A stretch of 64,000 bases of DNA from Muribaculaceae bacterium (GTDB lineage Bacteria > Bacteroidota > Bacteroidia > Bacteroidales > Muribaculaceae), in NCBI GenBank assembly GCA_017619935.1, contig JAFZRJ010000029.1:18625-82624 (forward strand). Direction: 5' to 3'. The position numbers and the translations under genes are program-made. The notes beneath the pieces are model-generated. The model made no database searches. It worked only from the letters and a program-made list of their open reading frames with translations, and was not told the origin of the DNA. Position 1 is the first letter of the stretch, and the number at the start of each line of letters is the position of its first letter. This document shows positions 36,736 to 43,741 of this stretch, piece after piece.

Positions 36736-36751
36736 AGCAAAACCGGTGCCA
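36736..36751 (-). promoter_or_regulatory. Sigma-54 (-24/-12) promoter of hsp20
   Basis: Minus strand TGGCACCGGTTTTGCT: TGGCAC and TTGCT with exact GG-N10-GC spacing, one base off the consensus TGGCACG-N4-TTGCW. Predicted transcription start is about 36725, about 70 bases ahead of the start codon. Confidence 0.8.
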
Positions 36752-36774
36752 CCCCACCCAACAGGAATAATTAA

Positions 36775-36840
36775 TGACATTTTGACATACAAGTACGTCA
36801 AAATGGCATAACACACCAAAATATAATGTCATTTTGTCAT
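36775..36840 (-). promoter_or_regulatory. Probable activator binding sites upstream of hsp20
   Basis: A 16-bp inverted repeat (36775-36790 TGACATTTTGACATAC against 36793-36808, 14 of 16 positions matching) plus a third half-site TGTCATTTTGTCAT at 36827-36840. All three fit TGNCATTTTGNCRT. They lie about 50-115 bases upstream of the sigma-54 start, where enhancer-binding proteins bind. Confidence 0.65.
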
Positions 36841-36855
36841 TTTATCCGCCATCAA

Positions 36856-37359
36856 TCACGCCATGATGGTGCGGTGGAAGGCGAGGCGCTCGGCGCCGTC
36901 GGCAAGGTAGATAATGCCACAATAGGTAAACCCAAGCCGCGACAGCAGGTGACGCATGATAGCGTTGTCACGATGGGTATCGATACGGATGTCGGGAGTA
37001 ATGGTAAAGCAATAGTTCATGATGGCTTCCAGCACGCCGTGACTGGATGCGGTGCTGGCAATGCGATGTATCACGTAATAGGGGCGTTCATTCAGCCACT
37101 CGCCCTCGTAGATGCGGGCATAAGTAGGCTCCGGCCCTGGCAAGAAAGCGAAAGTGGCCACAACAATTCCGTCCTGGCACATGAGATAACTGTTGCCCCG
37201 CTCAATATCGGCGATAAACACCTCGGCCGACGGATAACCGTTGATCCACTGGTGCATGTTGCCGCTGGCACGCATGATGCGACGGGCCTCGTCGGCCAGT
37301 TCCAGCAGACGGGGGACATCGGACAGTGTTGATTTACGGAAAGTCGTGCAACGGCTCAT
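36856..37359 (-). CDS. GNAT family N-acetyltransferase
   Basis: 167 residues with the GNAT fold: FRKSTLSDVPRLLELADEAR at the start, a central beta-strand pair (NSYLMCQDGIVVATFAFLPG), a loosely kept acetyl-CoA loop (IASTASSHGVLEAIM, about 99-113) and the late strand NAIMRHLLSRLGFTYCGIIY. It overlaps the end of the second ABC-2 permease gene by 4 bases (ATGA), so it is the last gene of the exporter operon. Substrate unknown. Confidence 0.88.
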   Translation of the reverse strand: MSRCTTFRKSTLSDVPRLLELADEARRIMRASGNMHQWINGYPSAEVFIADIERGNSYLMCQDGIVVATFAFLPGPEPTYARIYEGEWLNERPYYVIHRIASTASSHGVLEAIMNYCFTITPDIRIDTHRDNAIMRHLLSRLGFTYCGIIYLADGAERLAFHRTIMA

Positions 37360-38609
37360 CCCACGCCGTTTTTAATGATATCGAAACGCTGCAGCGAATC
37401 AGCATCGGCGGCAGCTTTGCGTTGCCAACTACGATAACGCGGGCGACTCACAAAGCGCTCCACTGCATAGGCGAGAACGAAGAACACCCCACACTGCAGC
37501 CATAGCATACAGTATGGATGCACAATTTGGCTCAAAGTCGCACCCCCGCTCTGCATGAGTACATAGCCGTTGCTCATCCATGTGCTAGGCACGCAATCGC
37601 CCACAGTGTACCAGAACCGGCTCATTTCATACCTCGGCCATGACACACCCACAAGAAACACGAATATCACCGACGTGAAAGCAAACAACAGGAACACGCT
37701 CTCGCGCTCATTGACAACCGCCTGCAACGTCTGCCCCATAAAGGAGACGGCGATGATGAACGGCACAGCCAGCGCCACCGAGTGAAGCAAGTTGGAATTC
37801 TGGGGAAAGTCGAACATCATGGGCGTGAAGTGCAGCACATAAACCACCGGCGCCACATAGACAATCTGGTGGCAAAGCATTTTGCCAATCACCGTAGCAC
37901 TCACGCAGGCTGGTTCCTCCATGGGGTCGTAGCCACGATTACGACGACGGCGCTCGATGCTGCCACCATGCAACATGCCGATACCCAGCAACATGCTCTG
38001 CTGAATGACCAAAGGCAAAATAAACAGCAATACTGCCGAAGCCAGTCCCATGCCGGTGTTGCCGATGGGCACCTGTCGGCTCTCGATCAGTTCCACCCCA
38101 CCATAAGTGAACGGAGCGAGGCGCTGGCTTTGCAACTCACCGCCCATTGCCTGTGTGACATTGGTGATGGCCATGAGCATATTTTTGTAGCGGAACATCA
38201 CGCTCATGTCGCTATAGACCGACACATGGCCTTGCTCGCCACGGTTGACATCCATGTCAAAGTCGCGAGGAATATACACCACACCATAACATTTCTTGCG
38301 GTGCATCAGTTCGCGCGCCTCTTGCATATTGGCCGCGTAAGAAACAATTTTAACCTCAGGTGTGGCGTCGAGGTTGCGGGCCAGCCGTCGTGACAACTGT
38401 GAACGGCAGTCGTCCACGACAACGATGGGCTCATCGCGCTCCACCTCGGTGTTATATATCAACGAGTACAGGATGGGATACACGGCGCACACTCCGAAGA
38501 AGAAAATCACCACTCCCTCGTCACGCAGCACGAGCCGAAACTCTCGCCACCACACTCGATACATTTCAAGAAACCACTGTCTCACTTTCTGCTCTTTTTT
38601 AAGGCACAT
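37356..38609 (-). CDS. ABC-2 type transporter permease (YhhJ/YbhR-like), first of pair in map order
   Basis: 417 residues: one N-terminal helix (VVIFFFGVCAVYPILYSLIY), a large periplasmic domain (about 55-190), and five C-terminal helices of ABC-2 permease type (PLVIQQSMLLGIGMLHGGSI at about 213-232). Its start overlaps the neighbouring permease gene by about 11 bases. Together with HlyD and TolC-like partners it would form an exporter across both membranes. No ATP-binding subunit is encoded here. Confidence 0.9.
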   Translation of the reverse strand: MCLKKEQKVRQWFLEMYRVWWREFRLVLRDEGVVIFFFGVCAVYPILYSLIYNTEVERDEPIVVVDDCRSQLSRRLARNLDATPEVKIVSYAANMQEARELMHRKKCYGVVYIPRDFDMDVNRGEQGHVSVYSDMSVMFRYKNMLMAITNVTQAMGGELQSQRLAPFTYGGVELIESRQVPIGNTGMGLASAVLLFILPLVIQQSMLLGIGMLHGGSIERRRRNRGYDPMEEPACVSATVIGKMLCHQIVYVAPVVYVLHFTPMMFDFPQNSNLLHSVALAVPFIIAVSFMGQTLQAVVNERESVFLLFAFTSVIFVFLVGVSWPRYEMSRFWYTVGDCVPSTWMSNGYVLMQSGGATLSQIVHPYCMLWLQCGVFFVLAYAVERFVSRPRYRSWQRKAAADADSLQRFDIIKNGVG

Positions 38610-39777
38610 AGATAGGATTCAGACACTCGCGCTTGATGCGCCACGACAGCACCAAAGGCAACACGACAAAGCCCACCAGCGCGGCATAGTACAGACGCGA
38701 ATAATACAGGTCAATGCCATTGACAGCCTGGTCAACCGACAACAAAAAGTAATATTTCATGGGCACCAAGTAGCCGATAGCAGCCACCCAGGGATACATC
38801 GCCTCCTCAGGCAGCGAAAAGGCGCAGAACGAGAAAGACAGCATGCCCATGAGCGTGCACAAAGTGGAACCGAAACGGAAATTAGGCGTAACGCAGAACA
38901 TGAGCACCGCAAAGCCCTGATTGGCCATGACAAACATGGGCATTGCCACCAACATATGCAAGGGGTTGCAGTTGAGCGGCAGGTCATACACGCAATACAT
39001 CAGCCACTGGATGAACCAACCCACCGACGTAAACACCACCGTCTGCGGAATCAGTTTGCCCGTGAGCGCCAGCACCATATTGTCGCCAGCCACAGCCAGC
39101 CACTGACGGCACAACCCGCTCTTGAGTTCAGTACCCAACGAGAATGCCGTGAGTAGCAGAATGAACAGCGCGAAAAAACATGGAACAAACGATGTGCTCA
39201 AGTAGTAGTTGTAATTCAGCCACGGGTTGGCAGGCATGTGCTGATGCGTGTTGTAAGGTTGCATCGTGGCCATGATGGCCTGCGAAGGCAGCCCGACGGT
39301 GCGTAACGTGGTCTGCACGATGCCGGCATTGGTCAGCAACGATATGGTTTTGAAACCCTTGTACTGCATCGACGCCGGAGCAAAGTAACTGTAATTGATA
39401 TAAAAACTCACCACTGGTCCGCGAGCACTGAGGGTTCGCTTCTCCAAGTCTTCTGGAATATAATAGAACCCTAAGATGTCGCCGCATTGCACGGCCAGCT
39501 TGGCCTCTTTGAAGTCCTTGTACTGATGTTTAATGTTCACCTGCTGGAAAGCGTCCATGGTGCGCAACAAGCGATGCGACAACTCGGAGTCGTCCATGTC
39601 CACCACACCTACAGGCACACGACGGATGGTTCCGGCCTTCATCAAGTCCATGAGCGTGAAGCATCCCAACAACGGAATAATCACCATCATCAGGATATAC
39701 ATGGGACGGCGCACCATCTGCACCATTCCACGCTTGAACGACTCAACAAAATAGAACTTGACCATGCCCTGTAACAC
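38599..39777 (-). CDS. ABC-2 type transporter permease
   Basis: 392 residues, the same architecture as its neighbour: an N-terminal helix (YILMMVIIPLLGCFTLMDLM), a periplasmic domain (about 45-185), and a C-terminal membrane bundle (FVPCFFALFILLLTAFSLGT and following). The two permeases are paralogous and probably act as a heterodimer. The gene follows the HlyD gene by 23 bases and overlaps the next permease gene. Confidence 0.9.
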   Translation of the reverse strand: MLQGMVKFYFVESFKRGMVQMVRRPMYILMMVIIPLLGCFTLMDLMKAGTIRRVPVGVVDMDDSELSHRLLRTMDAFQQVNIKHQYKDFKEAKLAVQCGDILGFYYIPEDLEKRTLSARGPVVSFYINYSYFAPASMQYKGFKTISLLTNAGIVQTTLRTVGLPSQAIMATMQPYNTHQHMPANPWLNYNYYLSTSFVPCFFALFILLLTAFSLGTELKSGLCRQWLAVAGDNMVLALTGKLIPQTVVFTSVGWFIQWLMYCVYDLPLNCNPLHMLVAMPMFVMANQGFAVLMFCVTPNFRFGSTLCTLMGMLSFSFCAFSLPEEAMYPWVAAIGYLVPMKYYFLLSVDQAVNGIDLYYSRLYYAALVGFVVLPLVLSWRIKRECLNPIYVP

Positions 39778-39800
39778 GTATTCTTACGGTTTTACCAACA

Positions 39801-40811
39801 TCAGTTCTCCAAAATCACGCTCATGCCCGGGCGGAAATTCTCCAGCGCCTCCATGGGACGGGCCTTGACCTCAAACGTCTTGCTGTCGTATTCACCATAG
39901 GCTTTTGTAGCCTGCCAGGTTGCGTAACTGCCCATATCGTGGACATAGAACACTTTGAGTTTGGTTTTCTTGCCCTCCAATGCGGGGATGGTGACGCTAA
40001 TTTCCTTACCCATGGGCAAATTGTTGAGCATCTCCTCACGCACACTGAACGATACCCACATTTCGTCGAGCTTGGAGATGGTCATGACGGGAGTGCCCAT
40101 CGCCACCAACTCACCTTCTTGGGGATAAATCTCGCTCACCTCGCCATCGCAGGGCGCCAGCAGATACTGGTCTTCCAGCAGCGACTTCACCTCCATGACC
40201 GAGCCACGAGCGGCGTTGGTCAGACTTTGGCTGGAGCGCTTGTCCTCGGCTTGCGCCCCATTAAGGGCCATGTCGTATTGCGACTTGGCGGCAGCCACCT
40301 GAGCCGTCGCTGCGTCGTAGGCCGCCTTGGCCTCATCGCGCTTCTGCTCGGTAACCACTCCTTGCTCAAAGAGGGTCTGCATGCGCTGATAGGTCTTGCG
40401 GGCGATTGTTTCGGCAGCCTCGGCCTGTTGCAGCAGGCTATAAGCGCTCTTCTTCAATTCCTCACGGGTGCCATGACCCACCTTGTCGGTCTGGGCCGCA
40501 GCGGCGTTTTGCATTGCCTGCGCTTGATAGAGCTTGGCATCGACTGTCGAAGAATAGATTTTCGCCAACGTGTCGCCTTTGTGCACATAGTCGCCCGGTT
40601 GCACATACAGATGCTCGACACGACCCGGCAACTTACCGCTCACGCGCACAGCGTCGCAGTCGGCCTGGCCTTGGGTCACACTGGTGTTGGGTCGGATGAG
40701 CAAGATGCCCACAATGCCGATGCAGGCCACCACAATGGCGAAGATTGCCAGTGCGGCCAGCAATGCTTTGTCTTTTTTGCGGACCACCGTCCGCTTTTCG
40801 AAATTATCCAT
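39801..40811 (-). CDS. HlyD family periplasmic adaptor (membrane fusion protein)
   Basis: 336 residues. N-terminal membrane anchor (LLAALAIFAIVVACIGIVGI), a biotinyl-lipoyl-like half motif (VRVSGKLPGRVEHLYVQPGD, about 53-72), a long alpha-hairpin (about 95-200, AEAAETIARKTYQRMQTLFE), and beta-barrel/proximal domains (EGELVAMGTPVMTISKLDEM). It links the inner-membrane permeases to the TolC-like channel. Confidence 0.93.
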   Translation of the reverse strand: MDNFEKRTVVRKKDKALLAALAIFAIVVACIGIVGILLIRPNTSVTQGQADCDAVRVSGKLPGRVEHLYVQPGDYVHKGDTLAKIYSSTVDAKLYQAQAMQNAAAAQTDKVGHGTREELKKSAYSLLQQAEAAETIARKTYQRMQTLFEQGVVTEQKRDEAKAAYDAATAQVAAAKSQYDMALNGAQAEDKRSSQSLTNAARGSVMEVKSLLEDQYLLAPCDGEVSEIYPQEGELVAMGTPVMTISKLDEMWVSFSVREEMLNNLPMGKEISVTIPALEGKKTKLKVFYVHDMGSYATWQATKAYGEYDSKTFEVKARPMEALENFRPGMSVILEN

Positions 40812-40864
40812 ATCTTATGTTTTGTTTATTCCATTTTTACCATTCGCCTCAAGCGCCGCCGTCA

Positions 40865-42301
40865 TCACTTGCACAGTGTGCCGGTCACCTTCGAGAGATA
40901 GACGTCGCACAAACGCACGTCGATTTCGGCGTCAATTTTCTCGCTATTGGCTTTGAGCCATGCCGTCTGAGCCGTCAGCACATCGTCGGTCGTCGAGATG
41001 CCCTCCTTGAAGCCCACCTGCGCCATGCGCAAGTTCTCATCGGCCTTGGCCAGGTTGGCCTTAGTCATCTCATAGGTTTTAAGGGCTTCTTGATAACGGA
41101 ATTGTGCTTGGCTCACTTGCAGCTGGATTTTGTCCTTGGCGTCGTCAAGTTCCAGTCGCTTGACCACAGCCTCGGCCTGAGCGGCCTTGTATTTGTTGGT
41201 CAGCCCACCCCAGTGCCACAACGGCATCTTGACCATGGCGCCCACCGAGAAGGCCCCGCCAAACCGGTTCTCAAAGCCGTTGTAGGTGTTGGGGTTGGTG
41301 AGATGAGCCGCTGCCACGGCTGCCACCGTGGGCATCATTTCGCTGCGCGTGACCTTGGCTTTTTGGTCAAAAATCTTTGTAGCCAGTTCCAACGAGTGCA
41401 CATCGCTGCGACGCGCCCACACGTTGTTGATGTCAACATCGGTCGAGCGCAGGCCAGTGGCGACATTCTCACGGTCTTCGTCGGCCAGTGTGAAGGTGGT
41501 GTTTACCGGCAAGCCACACACTTGCGCCAGCAGCATGCGCGAAAGCACCAACCCATTGTTCACTTTGGTTAAATCGACCTGGGCCTCATTGAGCTTCACA
41601 TCCACCGTGAGCAGATTGGAACGGGTGGCGACGCCCTGCTTGAGCATGGCTTGCACGTCACGGTCGAGCGCCTCAATCAGATTCACGTAACTTTCGGCCA
41701 ACTTCTGCTTGGCTTTCAGCGACACCACTTGCCAGTAAGCGGCATCGACGTTGTAGATGACCTCTTCCACCTTGCTGTCACGCATGCTGCGCGCCAACTC
41801 TTCGGCGTAACGGGTCATCTCGTTCATCGCCTTGATTTTGCCACCCATATAGATGGGTTGGGTGACGGTTAGCGCTCCGGCAAACACGTTGTGGATATTA
41901 TAGGTGAGCGCGTCCTTGGGCAGCAGGGCCACCGAACTGGGCACATACTGGCCGCCCACTTGCAAAGGCTCGCCTGTCATGGGGTTCACCACCAGGTCGT
42001 ACTCATAGCCTTGTTTCTCCAGGCTGAATTTCTTGATGGGCAACATCTGGTCTTTATCCACCAGCGCCAGTTGGCGAGAATTGTACATATACATCGCCTC
42101 CAAGTCCACACTGGGCAGGTAGGCTGCCGCGGCCTCTTTGCGCTGATAGCCGGCAGCTTGAATCTTCACGTCGTGCTGACGCAATTCCTTGTTGTTGCTC
42201 AATGCCATGGCGCGACAGGAGTCGAGCGACACAGTACCCTGCGCCATCGCACTCATCGCTACCATCGTTATGACAAATAAAAAATATCTTCGCATGGTCA
42301 T
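40865..42301 (-). CDS. TolC family outer-membrane efflux protein
   Basis: About 478 residues. Signal peptide RRYFLFVITMVAMSAMA, then the duplicated OEP layout: SLDSCRAMALSNNKELRQHD (first repeat) and a second at about 300-460 with coiled-coil helices (YQEALKTYEMTKANLAKADE). It forms the outer-membrane duct for the exporter. The frame extends 8 codons further upstream, but the promoter box lies there, so ATG 42301 (or 42295) is the start. First gene of TolC-HlyD-permease-permease-GNAT. Confidence 0.93.
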   Translation of the reverse strand: MTMRRYFLFVITMVAMSAMAQGTVSLDSCRAMALSNNKELRQHDVKIQAAGYQRKEAAAAYLPSVDLEAMYMYNSRQLALVDKDQMLPIKKFSLEKQGYEYDLVVNPMTGEPLQVGGQYVPSSVALLPKDALTYNIHNVFAGALTVTQPIYMGGKIKAMNEMTRYAEELARSMRDSKVEEVIYNVDAAYWQVVSLKAKQKLAESYVNLIEALDRDVQAMLKQGVATRSNLLTVDVKLNEAQVDLTKVNNGLVLSRMLLAQVCGLPVNTTFTLADEDRENVATGLRSTDVDINNVWARRSDVHSLELATKIFDQKAKVTRSEMMPTVAAVAAAHLTNPNTYNGFENRFGGAFSVGAMVKMPLWHWGGLTNKYKAAQAEAVVKRLELDDAKDKIQLQVSQAQFRYQEALKTYEMTKANLAKADENLRMAQVGFKEGISTTDDVLTAQTAWLKANSEKIDAEIDVRLCDVYLSKVTGTLCK

Positions 42302-42314
42302 GAATTTTGACTTG

Positions 42315-42322
42315 CAAAGATA
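42315..42322 (-). promoter_or_regulatory. -7 box for the exporter operon
   Basis: TATCTTTG on the minus strand. The expected transcription start (about 42308) is only some 7 bases ahead of ATG 42301, giving a very short leader. Confidence 0.55.
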
Positions 42323-42396
42323 CACAATTATGATAAAAAAATATAGTCTTATGCGAAATTTAGACCTTTATCATTTACAAATAGAACAATTATAGG

Positions 42397-42582
42397 CTAT
42401 CGCTCGTAATCGTCAAGCTCCAACTCGCCGTTGAGCAATAGACTTTCACCGTTGAAGTCGGCACCGCTCCACTCATCATCTTCAAAAATGAGGTTGCTGG
42501 TGTTCACACACGATGAAAAGGCAGCCGTCATTATGACAACGACGGCCACCATTAATGCGTATTTCTTAAAGGCTTTTATCAT
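42397..42582 (-). CDS. Small acidic lipoprotein
   Basis: 61 residues. A lipoprotein signal (ALMVAVVVIMTAAFSSC, Cys about residue 25) is followed by a short acidic tail (FEDDEWSGADFNGESLLLNG). ATG 42582 overlaps the TGA of the DUF4878 gene (ATGA); the frame can be read 7 codons further up, but the overlap and signal peptide favour this start. No family recognised. Confidence 0.65.
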   Translation of the reverse strand: MIKAFKKYALMVAVVVIMTAAFSSCVNTSNLIFEDDEWSGADFNGESLLLNGELELDDYER

Positions 42583-42995
42583 TTGGCTTGTTTCATTTTC
42601 CACACATCGCCACGCTTCACCATCTCGACATCGTTGTCCTTGGTGGAGCCGTCGCCATAAGTGAATTTAGCCTTTACCACAGCAGTGGTGTCGCCTTCGT
42701 TGATGGTTTCTTCAAGAATTTCCACATTCTTGATTCCACCTTTCTTGTCGGTCTCGCCAGCCGAAAGCTGGAGCAATCCGATAAGAGTGGTGCGAGCCTC
42801 TTTGATTTTTTCCTCTGACTGACCTGCGGTCTTGAGGTCGCAGCCGTCAACATAACCTTCGTAATCCTTGTCAGCCAAGCAAGTGGCATACTGCTTGAAA
42901 GCTTCACCGGGAGTTGCGGGTTTCTTGTCGCACGAAGAAACAATCACGGCCATAACAGCCAACACGATGCTTGCAATAAAAAGTCTTGTTTTCAT
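42579..42995 (-). CDS. DUF4878 lipoprotein
   Basis: 138 residues. Lipoprotein signal IVLAVMAVIVSSC; the rest fits the DUF4878/NTF2-like small lipoproteins of Bacteroidales (TPGEAFKQYATCLADKDYEG, about 29-48, and the C-terminal VEMVKRGDVWKMKQ). Middle gene of the YiiX-DUF4878-small-lipoprotein operon, 19 bases after the YiiX-like gene. Function unknown. Confidence 0.82.
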   Translation of the reverse strand: MKTRLFIASIVLAVMAVIVSSCDKKPATPGEAFKQYATCLADKDYEGYVDGCDLKTAGQSEEKIKEARTTLIGLLQLSAGETDKKGGIKNVEILEETINEGDTTAVVKAKFTYGDGSTKDNDVEMVKRGDVWKMKQAK

Positions 42996-43014
42996 CTCTT
43001 AATTGTTTATAGGG

Positions 43015-43623
43015 TTAGTACTTAAAAATAACTCTCGTTCGAGGATGGGCGAGCAGGTCGCTGGGGAACACATAGTCGCCATGGTATCCCGGTGCATCGA
43101 TGCGTTGCTTGCGCCCCTGCGCCACATCTACACCCGCCTTCAGGTAGCATTGCTGCACCAGTTGGGTGCAGTAGAGCCGCGTGGTGTCGGTCCAACTGTA
43201 GTCGTGGTCAAACTTTACATGTCGTTCAACCAAGGCTATCGCCTCTCTTGCCGCACGGTGGCGAAGCACGCTATCCACATCCAGTCGCACAATGGCTCCT
43301 CGTTTGGCCCTTGACGGCAGGAAGAATGTGGCTATCGGGTCGGCCTTGATGGTGTCCACCCCGCCGTCGTCACGCTCATCGGGCACGGCATGCACCACCA
43401 TCCATTCGTCACCGCAGCGAGTCACCAGTCCAATGTGCGAATAGGTCGCCGCGCTGTCCATCATGATGACGATATTACTAGCCATGCTGCTGCCACGACG
43501 CAAAGCCAAGTCGCCTTCCTGAAGCACTTCGAGAGGGATATCGACAGTTCCCGACTGTGAATCGCTGACACAACTGCCGGCCAAGGCAACCACGATAATG
43601 CCAATGATGATATGACGCTTCAC
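43015..43623 (-). CDS. YiiX/YaeF-like permuted papain-fold lipoprotein
   Basis: About 202 residues. A lipoprotein-type signal (GIIVVALAGSC) precedes a permuted NlpC/P60 domain (C92-like): His in YSHIGLV (about 82) and Cys in YCTQLVQQCY (about 155). It is probably periplasmic, acting on peptidoglycan or lipid-linked amide bonds. The open frame reaches 43632 through a TTG, but this TTG is inside the promoter box TATATTTG. The first usable start is GTG 43623 (VKRHIIIG), which makes the transcript nearly leaderless. Confidence 0.82.
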   Translation of the reverse strand: MKRHIIIGIIVVALAGSCVSDSQSGTVDIPLEVLQEGDLALRRGSSMASNIVIMMDSAATYSHIGLVTRCGDEWMVVHAVPDERDDGGVDTIKADPIATFFLPSRAKRGAIVRLDVDSVLRHRAAREAIALVERHVKFDHDYSWTDTTRLYCTQLVQQCYLKAGVDVAQGRKQRIDAPGYHGDYVFPSDLLAHPRTRVIFKY

Positions 43624-43629
43624 CGGCTG

Positions 43630-43660
43630 CAAATATAGAAACTTTTACAATAACCTGCAA
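43630..43660 (-). promoter_or_regulatory. Promoter of the YiiX lipoprotein operon
   Basis: Minus strand: TTG (43658-43660), 20-base spacer, TATATTTG (43630-43637), ending 6 bases from the GTG start codon. Confidence 0.6.
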
Positions 43661-43741
43661 CAATTCAGCGACAAAACCCGCTTTTTGTTTCCACTTGACC
43701 CGGCATTGCCGTTTCAGTGATGCTTCTTGTCGTATGATGTG

